Positions 44,703-53,003 of a stretch of DNA of 64,000 nucleotides are shown here, piece after piece (the first letter of the stretch is position 1; the number at the start of each line of letters is the position of its first letter). The translations under genes were made by a program, and so were the position numbers. The notes under the pieces are model-generated. The model saw only the letters and a program-made list of their open reading frames with translations, had not been told where the DNA came from and did not search any database. The DNA comes from Blautia hansenii DSM 20583 (lineage in GTDB: Bacteria; Bacillota; Clostridia; Lachnospirales; Lachnospiraceae). The stretch spans positions 1,132,001 through 1,196,000 of the forward strand of contig NZ_CP022413.2 of NCBI RefSeq assembly GCF_002222595.2, written 5' to 3'.

Positions 44703-45599
44703 ATGAAAAACGGAATTATTAATGTTTATAAAGAAAAGGGCTATACCTCTCATGATGTGGTTGCAAAGCTTCGTGGAATTTTGAAACAGAAAAAAATCGG
44801 ACATACAGGGACGTTAGACCCTGATGCGGAAGGTGTTCTTCCGGTCTGTCTGGGAAAAGGTACAAAGCTATGTTCTTTATTGACAGATAAGCGAAAAACT
44901 TATGAAGCGGTTCTTCATTTAGGAATAGAGACGGATACACAGGATATTTCCGGCAAGATTTTAAAAGAATGTCCGGTAGAAGTTACTCCATCTGAAGTGG
45001 AAGCCTGTATGGCAGGTTTTTTAGGTGAGCAGCAGCAAATTCCTCCCATGTATTCTGCTTTAAAGGTACAGGGAAAGAAGCTGTATGAGCTTGCCAGAGA
45101 GGGCATTGAAATTGAGCGTCAGCCGAGACCGGTTACTTTTTATGAGATAAAAATTTTGTCAATGGAGCTGCCTTTTGTGCGCTTTTCCGTAACCTGCTCA
45201 AAAGGCACTTATATTCGTACGCTTTGTCACGACATCGGAGAAAAATTGGGCTGTATGGGCTGTATGGAGAGCTTGTTAAGAACACAGGTGGAGCGTTTTT
45301 CCATTGAAGACAGTTTAAAATTATCTCAAATAGAAGCGCTTGTACAGGAAGAGAAAATAGATGAAAAAATTGTTTCCGTGGAAGAAATGTTTTCTTCCTA
45401 TCCGGCTTATTTGGCACAGCCGCAGTTTGATAAAATGCTGCAAAACGGAAATCCTGTTCCTTGTAAGCAAAATACTCTCCAAGAAAGAGTGCGTATGTAT
45501 ACCAGCAGCGGTATTTTTATCGGAATTTATGAATGGAACGCTTCCAAACAGCAGTACAAGCCGCTGACAATATTTTGTACCCCTCAGGATTTTCAATGA
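44703..45599 (+). CDS. truB: tRNA pseudouridine-55 synthase
   Basis: Makes the T-loop pseudouridine in tRNAs. The 298-residue protein has IGHTGTLDPDAEGVLPVC with catalytic D39, the Y-containing RKTYEAVLHLG strand and IPPMYSALKVQGKKLYE. It is 2 bp after nrnA and 15 bp before ribF. The C-terminal extension (~220-298) is longer than the E. coli catalytic core and PUA-like, which is usual. Confidence 0.95.
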   Translation: MKNGIINVYKEKGYTSHDVVAKLRGILKQKKIGHTGTLDPDAEGVLPVCLGKGTKLCSLLTDKRKTYEAVLHLGIETDTQDISGKILKECPVEVTPSEVEACMAGFLGEQQQIPPMYSALKVQGKKLYELAREGIEIERQPRPVTFYEIKILSMELPFVRFSVTCSKGTYIRTLCHDIGEKLGCMGCMESLLRTQVERFSIEDSLKLSQIEALVQEEKIDEKIVSVEEMFSSYPAYLAQPQFDKMLQNGNPVPCKQNTLQERVRMYTSSGIFIGIYEWNASKQQYKPLTIFCTPQDFQ

Positions 45600-45614
45600 G
45601 GCAAAGGAGAAGCT

Positions 45615-46565
45615 ATGATTTATACAACAGAAGTCCCTCATTTGAATTCCGGTATACGGAGTGCGGTTACGTTGGGAAAGTTTGATGGATTTCACAGAGG
45701 ACATCAAAAGCTGGTGGAATGTATCAAACAAAAATCCGGCGAAAACTGTCGTACCATAATTTTTACTTTTGATTTGCCCTACAAGGCTTATCAGCAGAAA
45801 TGTATGCCAAAGCTGCTTTTAACTTATGAAGAAAAACGAGAGGTGGCGGAGGCGCTTCATGCAGATATTTTGGCAGAATGTCCCTTTACAGAAGAGCTGA
45901 TGAATATGGAGCCGGAAGTTTTTGTCAAAGAGTATCTGGTAGACAGGCTTCATGCAGAATATGTGGCAATCGGTTCTGATTTTCATTTTGGACATAACCG
46001 CAGCGGAAATCCCGAAGTTCTTTCTGCATTGGGAGAGAAATATGGATTTACAGTAGAAATTATTGAAAAAGAGAGAGACGGCGAAAGGGAAATCAGCAGC
46101 ACGTACATTCGGGAAGAATTAGAACAGGGACGAATGGAAAAGGTGCAAAAGCTGCTGGGTTATCCTTATTTTATCAAAGGGGAAATTGTTCATGGCAGGC
46201 AGCTTGGAAGAACCATAGGTGTGCCTACTGCAAATTTAATTCCCCCGCCAATGAAAAAACTGCCTCCAAACGGCGTGTATGTGACACAGTCTTCTGTGGG
46301 AGGAAAAGTTTATTCCGGAATTACAAATGTAGGCTATAAACCTACGGTGAAGGAAAATTTTATCGGAGTGGAAACCTATCTTTTTCACTGCAATGAAGAT
46401 TTGTATGGGCAGGAGGCAGAAGTGCGGTTCTACAAATATTTGCGTCCTGAGAAAAAGTTCGACTCTTTGTCAGAATTAAAGACACAATTAGATATAGATG
46501 TAGAAACAGCTCGAGCTTTTTTTGAAAAAGAATATGGACAAGCATTAGAACTTCGATTATCATAA
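45615..46565 (+). CDS. ribF: Bifunctional riboflavin kinase/FAD synthetase
   Basis: A 316-residue enzyme making FMN and then FAD from riboflavin. The N-terminal adenylyltransferase has TLGKFDGFHRGHQKLV and ISSTYIREEL; the C-terminal flavokinase has GRTIGVPTANL (GxPTAN motif) and GVYVTQS, then a helix near RPEKKFDSLSELKTQLDIDV. Terminal gene of the conserved translation cluster before the phosphate transporter. Confidence 0.95.
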   Translation: MIYTTEVPHLNSGIRSAVTLGKFDGFHRGHQKLVECIKQKSGENCRTIIFTFDLPYKAYQQKCMPKLLLTYEEKREVAEALHADILAECPFTEELMNMEPEVFVKEYLVDRLHAEYVAIGSDFHFGHNRSGNPEVLSALGEKYGFTVEIIEKERDGEREISSTYIREELEQGRMEKVQKLLGYPYFIKGEIVHGRQLGRTIGVPTANLIPPPMKKLPPNGVYVTQSSVGGKVYSGITNVGYKPTVKENFIGVETYLFHCNEDLYGQEAEVRFYKYLRPEKKFDSLSELKTQLDIDVETARAFFEKEYGQALELRLS

Positions 46566-46609
46566 AATAAAGGTTTTGAAAAGAAATCTTTTTTACGAAG
46601 GAGAGAAAA

Positions 46610-48244
46610 ATGAATATAGAAAACCTATTGTCGCTGATTGGCGGTCTTGGTCTGTTTTTATACGGCATGACCGTAATGGGGGAAAGCATTGAAAAAGCGG
46701 CAGGAGCAAAGATGAGAAGCTTCCTTGACTTCTTTACCAAAAATCGTTTTATCGGTATGCTGTTTGGTATGCTTTTTTGTGCAATTGTACAGTCATCAAG
46801 CGCAACAACGGTTATGGTAGTCAGCTTTGTCAATGCAGGACTGATGAATTTGGTGCAGGCAGCAGGGGTGATTATGGGTGCCAATGTAGGTACTACCATT
46901 ACTTCACAGTTGGTCGCATTTAATCTGTCTCAGGCAGCACCGGTATTTTTAATGCTGGGTGTGATTGCTACCATGTTCTGCAAAAATAACAAGGTGAAGC
47001 AGATTGGCGAAGTGATATTGGGATTTGGCGTTTTATTTATGGGCTTATCTCTGATGTCAGGCAGCATGGAGGGAATGAAAGAGTCTTCGTTTGTTGTGGA
47101 GCTTCTTCATGGTATTAACAATCCGTTTTTGGGAATTCTCATCGGATTTGTTATTACAGCAATTATTCAGAGCTCCTCTGTTACAGTCAGTATTGTGCTT
47201 TTAATGGCGCAGCAGGGACTTCTGCCTCTGTGGATATGCTTTTACATTATTTTAGGCTGTAATATCGGCTCTTGTACCACAGCGCTGTTGGCAAGTATCA
47301 GCGGCAACAAAGATGCAAAGCGTGCGGCAATGATACATTTTCTGTTTAACGTAATGGGAACGATTGTAATCGCAGCTATTCTGCTTCTGGGAGAAAGCTG
47401 GGTAGAAGCCGGAATACGCAGAATTTCCGGTGACAATATCGGAAGATGTGTGGCGAATGCCCATACCTTCTTTAAAGTTTTTCAGGTAATTATCCTGTTC
47501 CCGTTTGCAAAATGGATTGTAAAACTTACATACCTGTTTGTGCCGGATAAGGCAGTCAGGGAAAAACAAGAAGGTTTTCAGCTGGAATATATAGGTCCGG
47601 CCAGTGTATTTTCACCGAATACCGCAGTGGTAGAGGTGACAAAGGAGCTGGAGCGTATGGGACATATTGCAGTAGAGAACTTGACAGATGCCGTAAATGT
47701 TTTGATGAAGCCGGAGGATAAGGGAATACAGAAGGTTTATGAAACAGAGAAACAGATTAATTACATGAACCATGCCATTACCGACTATCTGGTGAAAATC
47801 AGTCAAAGCACGCTTCCTATGGATGATATGAAAAATATAGGCGGTCTGTTCCATGTGGTAAATGATATTGAACGAATTGGTGACCACGCAGAAAATGCTG
47901 CTGACTCAGCAGTGCTGCGAAAAGAAAAAAACATTTCCTTCAGCAAAGAAGCAGAAGCAGAGCTTTTGGAAATGCTTCATCGGGTTATTAAAATCACCAA
48001 TTATTCCATTGATATGTTTTCTAATAACAGTAAGGAGCATTTGCAGGAAATTCTGGATTTGGAAAACGGTATCGACCAAATGGAACGGGATTTGCAGGAA
48101 GCCCATGTAGAAAGACTGAAAAAAGGAAAATGTAAGCAGGAAGCGGGAATGATTTTCTCGGATATTATTTCCGGCTTGGAAAGAGTGGCAGACCATGCGA
48201 CCAATATTGCATTTTCTATTTTAGACGAAGAACCGGAAGAATAA
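46610..48244 (+). CDS. Na/Pi cotransporter family protein with PhoU-like tail
   Basis: A 544-residue membrane protein. Two related halves of the NptA/YjbB fold are seen, each with a QSSSATT or QSSSVTVS motif (AIVQSSSATTVMVV ~residue 60; AIIQSSSVTVSIVL ~185), forming the substrate path. From ~335 the cytoplasmic PhoU-like helical domain follows (HVVNDIERIGDHAENAAD, GLERVADHATNIAF), which likely senses or gates phosphate. It exports or imports phosphate with sodium; direction cannot be told. Confidence 0.9.
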   Translation: MNIENLLSLIGGLGLFLYGMTVMGESIEKAAGAKMRSFLDFFTKNRFIGMLFGMLFCAIVQSSSATTVMVVSFVNAGLMNLVQAAGVIMGANVGTTITSQLVAFNLSQAAPVFLMLGVIATMFCKNNKVKQIGEVILGFGVLFMGLSLMSGSMEGMKESSFVVELLHGINNPFLGILIGFVITAIIQSSSVTVSIVLLMAQQGLLPLWICFYIILGCNIGSCTTALLASISGNKDAKRAAMIHFLFNVMGTIVIAAILLLGESWVEAGIRRISGDNIGRCVANAHTFFKVFQVIILFPFAKWIVKLTYLFVPDKAVREKQEGFQLEYIGPASVFSPNTAVVEVTKELERMGHIAVENLTDAVNVLMKPEDKGIQKVYETEKQINYMNHAITDYLVKISQSTLPMDDMKNIGGLFHVVNDIERIGDHAENAADSAVLRKEKNISFSKEAEAELLEMLHRVIKITNYSIDMFSNNSKEHLQEILDLENGIDQMERDLQEAHVERLKKGKCKQEAGMIFSDIISGLERVADHATNIAFSILDEEPEE

Positions 48245-48264
48245 AAAACGTATAATATACAAAA

Positions 48265-48303
48265 GATAAGCCTGAGGGAACGTACCCTTGGGCTTTTATC
48301 ATT
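48265..48303 (+). terminator. Terminator after the Na/Pi transporter
   Basis: AAGCCTGAGGG pairs with CCCTTGGGCTT around AACGTA, followed by TTATC. It closes the long rimP-to-transporter region. Confidence 0.75.
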
Positions 48304-48340
48304 TCATATTTGGCGAAAAGCCTCGGGAAAGGGATATATT

Positions 48341-49105
48341 ATGCGAAATAAACAGAAATTTAAACTTTGGATGACGGTAACGGGAATTGTTTTGACAGGA
48401 ATGTTTTTGGGAGAAGGAGATGTATGGGCAGCGCCTGAAAAACAAACGGAAAGAAACGGCGCTTATGCAGATGTAAATACATGCTTAAATATCCGAGAAG
48501 GAGCAGGAACTCAGCATCCGGTTTTGGCACAGCTTCCTAAGAACGGATATTGCGAGGTTGAACGCCGGGAGGGAGACTGGTGTTACATTACTTCAGACGA
48601 AATTTCAGGATATGTTTTTTGCGATTATTTGGAAACAGGATTTACAAAAGAAGAATATTTAACGGTTACAAATCAAAAAGAAATGAAATATGCTTATTCC
48701 TTGCAGCAAAAGGAAAATGTAGCCGCAGTTGCATCCATAGGAGGAAAACGGCAGGAAATAGTAGACTTTGCTCTGCAATTTGTGGGAAATCCTTACGTAT
48801 GGGGAGGAACAAGCCTGACAAACGGAGCAGATTGCTCCGGATTTGTGCAGAGCATTTATAAGCAGTTTGGTATTTCTCTGCCAAGAGTTGCAGCAGATCA
48901 GGCAAACGCAGGAACCAGAATTTCTGTGGAGGAGGCTTTGCCCGGTGATTTGATTTTTTATGCGGAAAACGGTTCTGTTTATCATGTGGTGATGTATATC
49001 GGAAACGGAAAAGTAGTACATGCCAGCAGCTCGGCTTCGGGAATTAAAGTTTCTGATTTGTACAGAGCCCATGCTGTAAGCGGAGCAAGATTTTTTATTT
49101 CATAA
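48341..49105 (+). CDS. Secreted SH3b-NlpC/P60 cell-wall hydrolase
   Basis: 254 residues: signal sequence (1-~31, cleaved near VWAA), a bacterial SH3 domain (~45-95, LNIREGAGTQHPVLAQLPKNG) that binds wall, and a C-terminal NlpC/P60 cysteine peptidase with C165 in NGADCSGFVQS, H215 in SVYHVVMYIGNG and H227 in VVHASS. It probably cleaves peptidoglycan stem peptides (D-Glu to diamino acid). Lies alone between the phosphate transporter and rpsO. Confidence 0.9.
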   Translation: MRNKQKFKLWMTVTGIVLTGMFLGEGDVWAAPEKQTERNGAYADVNTCLNIREGAGTQHPVLAQLPKNGYCEVERREGDWCYITSDEISGYVFCDYLETGFTKEEYLTVTNQKEMKYAYSLQQKENVAAVASIGGKRQEIVDFALQFVGNPYVWGGTSLTNGADCSGFVQSIYKQFGISLPRVAADQANAGTRISVEEALPGDLIFYAENGSVYHVVMYIGNGKVVHASSSASGIKVSDLYRAHAVSGARFFIS

Positions 49106-49111
49106 AATCTC

Positions 49112-49140
49112 TTTACAAGCAATGTGCGATATGCTATACT
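49112..49140 (+). promoter_or_regulatory. Promoter of rpsO
   Basis: TTTACA (49112-49117), 17-nt spacer, TATACT (49135-49140), immediately after the NlpC gene. Confidence 0.8.
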
Positions 49141-49156
49141 CAAAACGTTGAAATTA

Positions 49157-49203
49157 GCCGTAATTCAGAAATTGGACTCTCCAACCATTCCTTAATTACC
49201 GGC
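49157..49203 (+). promoter_or_regulatory. Candidate S15 autoregulatory leader of rpsO
   Basis: GCCGTAATT (49157-49165) pairs with AATTACCGGC (49194-49203) apart from one bulged C, and encloses a small hairpin TTGG-ACTCT-CCAA (49172-49184). The structure ends about 30 bases before the S15 start. S15 commonly represses its own translation through such leaders; this particular fold is inferred. Confidence 0.55.
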
Positions 49204-49233
49204 GATTAGATTAAAATAATGGAGGAAAACAAA

Positions 49234-49500
49234 ATGATTTCTAAAGAAAAGAAACAGGCAATCATGGCAGAATATGCAAGAACACCAGGTGATACAGGTT
49301 CACCGGAAGTACAGGTAGCTGTATTAACAGCAAGAATTCAGGAGCTTACAGAGCACTTGAAAGTAAACCACAAAGATCATCATTCAAGACGTGGTCTTCT
49401 GAAAATGGTAGGTCAGAGACGTGGATTACTTGCATATCTGAAAAAAACTGATATTGAAAGATACCGTTCTTTAATTGAGCGTTTAGGTCTTAGAAAATAA
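49234..49500 (+). CDS. rpsO: 30S ribosomal protein S15
   Basis: 88 residues, the standard length. [25 protein letters not shown] and [21 protein letters not shown] are S15 hallmarks; it binds 16S rRNA helices h20-h22. The start is the ATG eight bases after GGAGG; five upstream residues in the frame are not part of S15. rpsO followed by pnp is a widely conserved pairing. Confidence 0.97.
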   Translation: MISKEKKQAIMAEYARTPGDTGSPEVQVAVLTARIQELTEHLKVNHKDHHSRRGLLKMVGQRRGLLAYLKKTDIERYRSLIERLGLRK

Positions 49501-49516
49501 TCAGAACCAGAGAACG

Positions 49517-49543
49517 GGGCGGAAGGTTTTCCGCCCTTTTTTT
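49517..49543 (+). terminator. Terminator between rpsO and pnp
   Basis: GGGCGGAA pairs perfectly with TTCCGCCC around GGTT, followed by seven T. Some read-through into pnp is expected, because no separate promoter is obvious. Confidence 0.88.
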
Positions 49544-49693
49544 CACGCAAGGCACTGCGTATAAAATGTGCCGCAGATAGAACAGCAGCAAAGAAATTCT
49601 GATACCGAGACCACTGAAAAGAACATTTGAAAAAGTGTGTTTTTCAGTTGTTTCGGACAGGTTTTGCTGTAAAAAGAAAAAGGAGATGAAAGT
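49544..49693 (+). promoter_or_regulatory. pnp leader with long hairpin
   Basis: ACTGAAAAGAACATTT (49613-49628) pairs with AAGTGTGTTTTTCAGT (49633-49648) at 15 of 16 positions around GAAA, and a smaller GGCAC/GTGCC hairpin lies upstream. In E. coli a comparable leader stem is cut by RNase III so that PNPase can control its own message; a similar role here is inferred. Confidence 0.55.
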
Positions 49694-51787
49694 ATGTACA
49701 AAAGTTTTTCAATGGAACTGGCAGGAAGAATACTGACAGTTGATATAGGACGTGTGGCAAAGCAGGCAAACGGCGCTGCATTGATGCGTTATGGCGATAC
49801 AACCGTATTGTCTACGGCTACTGCTTCTGACAAACCAAGAGAAGGAATTGATTTCTTCCCATTAAGCGTAGAATATGAAGAAAAAATGTATGCAGTAGGT
49901 AAAATTCCGGGTGGATTTAACAAAAGAGAGGGAAAAGCAAGCGAGCATGCTATTTTAACCTCCCGTGTGATTGACAGACCAATGCGTCCTCTGTTCCCAA
50001 AGGATTACAGAAATGACGTAACCTTAAACAACATGGTTATGGCAGTGGACTCTGAGTGCAATCCGGAAGTTGTTGCAATGCTGGGTTCTTCTATTGCAAC
50101 TTGTATTTCTGATATTCCGTTTGACGGTCCTTGTGCGGCAACACAGATTGGTATGGTAAACGGAGAACTGGTTGTAAACCCTTCTCTGGCACAGAAAGAA
50201 ATTTCTGACCTTCAGCTTACCGTTGCTTCTACAAGAGAAAAGGTTATTATGATTGAAGCAGGAGCAAATGAAATTCCTGAAGCAAAAATGATTGAGGCAA
50301 TTTTCAAAGCACATGAAGTAAATCAGGAAATTATTGCATTTATTGATAAAATCGTTGCAGAGTGCGGAAAAGAAAAACATAGCTATGAAAGCTGTGCAGT
50401 TCCGGAGGAATTATTTGCTGCAATCAAAGAAATCGTAACACCGGAAGAAATGGAAGAAGCTGTATTTACAGATGAAAAACAGGTTCGTGAAGAAAATATC
50501 CGTGTGATTACAGAAAAATTAGAAGAAGCTTTTGCTGAAAACGAAGAATGGCTGGCTGTATTAGGAGAGGCTGTTTACCAGTATCAGAAGAAGACAGTTC
50601 GTAAAATGATTTTAAAAGACCACAAACGTCCGGATGGAAGAGCCATTACAGAAATCCGTCCGCTGGCAGCAGAAACAGATATTATTCCGAGAGTACACGG
50701 TTCTGCTATGTTTACAAGAGGTCAGACACAGATTTGTACCATTACAACTCTGGCTCCGTTATCCGAAGCACAGAGATTAGACGGACTGGATGAATTTGAA
50801 GTAAGCAAACGCTATATGCACCATTATAACTTCCCATCTTACTCTGTCGGTGAAACAAAACCGTCAAGAGGACCGGGACGCCGTGAAATCGGACACGGTG
50901 CGCTGGCTGAGAGAGCTTTAGTACCGGTTATTCCGGGAGTAGAAGAATTCCCTTATGCAATCCGTACGGTTTCTGAAACCTTTGAGTCCAATGGTTCTAC
51001 ATCTCAGGCAAGTATCTGTGCATCTACCATGTCCTTAATGGCAGCAGGTGTGCCGATTAAGAAGCCGGTAGCAGGTATTTCCTGTGGTCTGGTTACAGGA
51101 GAGACAGATGATGATTACCTTGTACTGACGGATATTCAGGGACTGGAAGATTTCTTCGGCGATATGGACTTTAAGGTAGCAGGTACACATGATGGTATTA
51201 CTGCAATCCAGATGGATATTAAAATCCACGGTCTGACAAGACAGATTATTGAAGAAGCAATCGCAAGAACAAAAGAAGCAAGAGAATACATCTTAACAGA
51301 GGTTATGGAAAAATGTATTCCTGCTCCGAGAAAAACAGTAAGCAAATATGCACCAAAGATTGTTCAAATTCAGATTGACCCTGAAAAAATCGGCGATGTG
51401 GTAGGTCAGAGAGGAAAGACCATTAACGCAATTATCGACGAAACAGGTGTAAAAATTGATATTGATGACAATGGCGGCGTATCTATCTGCGGAACAGACC
51501 AGCACATGATGGACAAAGCAGTGGAATATATCAAGACCATTACAACCGACTATCAGGAAGGTCAGATTTTCACAGGAAAAGTTATCAGCATCAAAGAATT
51601 CGGAGCATTTTTAGAGTTTGCACCGGGAAAAGAAGGCATGGTACACATTTCTAAAATTTCAAAAGAAAGAATTGAAAAGGTAGAAGACGTACTTTCTATC
51701 GGTGATGTTGTAAAAGTTGTTTGTCTTGGAAAAGACAAAATGGGACGTATCAGCTTCAGCATGAAGGATGTTCCGGAAGAAGCATAA
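49694..51787 (+). CDS. pnp: Polyribonucleotide nucleotidyltransferase (PNPase)
   Basis: A 697-residue 3'-to-5' phosphorolytic exonuclease of mRNA decay. Two RNase PH-like domains flank a helical linker (first core GGFNKREGKASEHAIL; second core GDMDFKVAGTHDGITAIQMDIK), then KH (IGDVVGQRGKTINAIIDETG) and S1 (GQIFTGKVISIKEFGAFLEF) RNA-binding domains. Homotrimer in the cytoplasm. Complete length; terminator follows. Confidence 0.97.
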   Translation: MYKSFSMELAGRILTVDIGRVAKQANGAALMRYGDTTVLSTATASDKPREGIDFFPLSVEYEEKMYAVGKIPGGFNKREGKASEHAILTSRVIDRPMRPLFPKDYRNDVTLNNMVMAVDSECNPEVVAMLGSSIATCISDIPFDGPCAATQIGMVNGELVVNPSLAQKEISDLQLTVASTREKVIMIEAGANEIPEAKMIEAIFKAHEVNQEIIAFIDKIVAECGKEKHSYESCAVPEELFAAIKEIVTPEEMEEAVFTDEKQVREENIRVITEKLEEAFAENEEWLAVLGEAVYQYQKKTVRKMILKDHKRPDGRAITEIRPLAAETDIIPRVHGSAMFTRGQTQICTITTLAPLSEAQRLDGLDEFEVSKRYMHHYNFPSYSVGETKPSRGPGRREIGHGALAERALVPVIPGVEEFPYAIRTVSETFESNGSTSQASICASTMSLMAAGVPIKKPVAGISCGLVTGETDDDYLVLTDIQGLEDFFGDMDFKVAGTHDGITAIQMDIKIHGLTRQIIEEAIARTKEAREYILTEVMEKCIPAPRKTVSKYAPKIVQIQIDPEKIGDVVGQRGKTINAIIDETGVKIDIDDNGGVSICGTDQHMMDKAVEYIKTITTDYQEGQIFTGKVISIKEFGAFLEFAPGKEGMVHISKISKERIEKVEDVLSIGDVVKVVCLGKDKMGRISFSMKDVPEEA

Positions 51788-51805
51788 AGAAATATAGAGA
51801 TTAAG

Positions 51806-51838
51806 AAGGGGAGCATGACAAAATGTGCCCCCTTTTTC
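51806..51838 (+). terminator. Terminator after pnp
   Basis: AAGGGGAGCAT pairs with ATGTGCCCCCTT (one wobble and one extra C) around a GACAAA loop, then TTTCTCC. Confidence 0.75.
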
Positions 51839-51870
51839 TCCTTAAACAGAAAAGTACAGAGGTGAAGAAT

Positions 51871-52359
51871 ATGCGTTATCATAATATTACAAAGGACGAT
51901 ATGTTAAATGGTGATGGGCTTCGGACTGTTTTGTGGGTAGCAGGCTGCGACCACGGCTGCAAGGGCTGTCAAAATCCCGTGACATGGGACCCGAACAGCG
52001 GGCTGGAATTTGATGAGGCTGCAAAGGAAGAAATTTTTGAGCAGTTAAATCAAAGCTATATTGCAGGAGTTACCTTTTCCGGCGGCGACCCTTTATACTG
52101 GGGGAACGTGGCGGATATAACAGAGCTGGCAAAGGAGATTAAAGAAAAATATCCTAAGAAAACCATCTGGCTGTACACCGGTTCTTTGTGGGAAAGCATT
52201 GTAGAAATGGATATTCTGCAATATGTTGATGTACTGGTAGACGGAGAATTTATAGAAGAGAAAAAAGACGTTTCTTTGAAATGGAAGGGCAGCTCCAATC
52301 AAAGAGTTATTGATGTGCAGCAGTCCTTGAAAACAGGAACAGTGGTATTACACACCTAG
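51871..52359 (+). CDS. nrdG: Anaerobic ribonucleotide reductase activating protein
   Basis: A 162-residue radical-SAM enzyme that installs the glycyl radical on NrdD. The [4Fe-4S] motif C26-x3-C30-x2-C33 in GCDHGCKGCQ is intact, with GVTFSGGDPLYW near residue 67-78 binding SAM. The start was placed at MRYHNITKDD after AGAGGTGAAG. No nrdD lies in this window; the gene is followed 8 bp later by dut, so the pair forms a dNTP-metabolism unit. Confidence 0.92.
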   Translation: MRYHNITKDDMLNGDGLRTVLWVAGCDHGCKGCQNPVTWDPNSGLEFDEAAKEEIFEQLNQSYIAGVTFSGGDPLYWGNVADITELAKEIKEKYPKKTIWLYTGSLWESIVEMDILQYVDVLVDGEFIEEKKDVSLKWKGSSNQRVIDVQQSLKTGTVVLHT

Positions 52360-52367
52360 GAGGAAAA

Positions 52368-52883
52368 ATGAGAAGAATTGCAAAATTTCATAAAGTAAGC
52401 GAAGAGCAGTTTGCAGAGGGATTTCTGGATTGCTTTGCAGACAGAAGCGAAGCAGAAGCAAAGGAAGTTTATAACACATTAAAGCTGCCCAGAAGAGCAA
52501 CAGCAGGAAGTGCAGGATACGACTTTTTCAGTCCTGTGGATTTTGAATTAAAACCGGGAGAAAGCATAAAAATTCCTACGGGTATTCGTGCGGAAATGGA
52601 AAATGACTGGGTATTAAAGTTATATCCAAGAAGCGGACTAGGCTTTAAATTCCGTTTGCAGTTAAACAACACAGTGGGAATTATTGACAGTGATTATTTC
52701 TACTCAGATAACGAGGGGCATATTTTTATTAAAATTACAAATGACTCAAATGAAGGCAAGACTGTTCAGGTGCAGGCAGGAACCGGCTTTGCACAGGGGA
52801 TTTTCTTAGAATATGGAATTACTGTGGATGATGACGCAACTGCTGTAAGAAATGGCGGTTTTGGAAGTACAACGGGAAAATAA
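52368..52883 (+). CDS. dut: dUTP diphosphatase (trimeric dUTPase family)
   Basis: 171 residues. dUTPase motifs are present: ATAGSAGYDFFSP (motif 1), PRSGLGFKF (2), NNTVGIIDSDYF (3) and C-terminal NGGFGSTTGK (5), the arm that closes over the nucleotide. It hydrolyses dUTP to dUMP, preventing uracil in DNA. The ~40-residue N-terminal extension (KFHKVSEEQFAEGFLDC) is longer than minimal dUTPases and may be a clade feature. Overlaps none; downstream terminator. Confidence 0.88.
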   Translation: MRRIAKFHKVSEEQFAEGFLDCFADRSEAEAKEVYNTLKLPRRATAGSAGYDFFSPVDFELKPGESIKIPTGIRAEMENDWVLKLYPRSGLGFKFRLQLNNTVGIIDSDYFYSDNEGHIFIKITNDSNEGKTVQVQAGTGFAQGIFLEYGITVDDDATAVRNGGFGSTTGK

Positions 52884-52891
52884 AAGAAAAG

Positions 52892-52934
52892 GATAGCATG
52901 TGAGAAAGGAAGCACTTGCATGTTATCTTTTTTT
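52892..52934 (+). terminator. Terminator after dut
   Basis: GATAGCATG (52892-52900) pairs with CATGTTATC (52919-52927), an inner GTG/CAC extends it, then seven T. Confidence 0.82.
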
Positions 52935-52947
52935 ATGATAATATATT

Positions 52948-52977
52948 TTGAGAGTCAAAATAATTGGAAATCATAAT
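52948..52977 (+). promoter_or_regulatory. Possible promoter of fabV
   Basis: TTGAGA (52948-52953), 18-nt spacer, CATAAT (52972-52977), 26 bases before the ATG. Moderate match only. Confidence 0.5.
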
Positions 52978-53003
52978 AGTTTTCGCTCCGGGAGGATAAA
53001 AGC

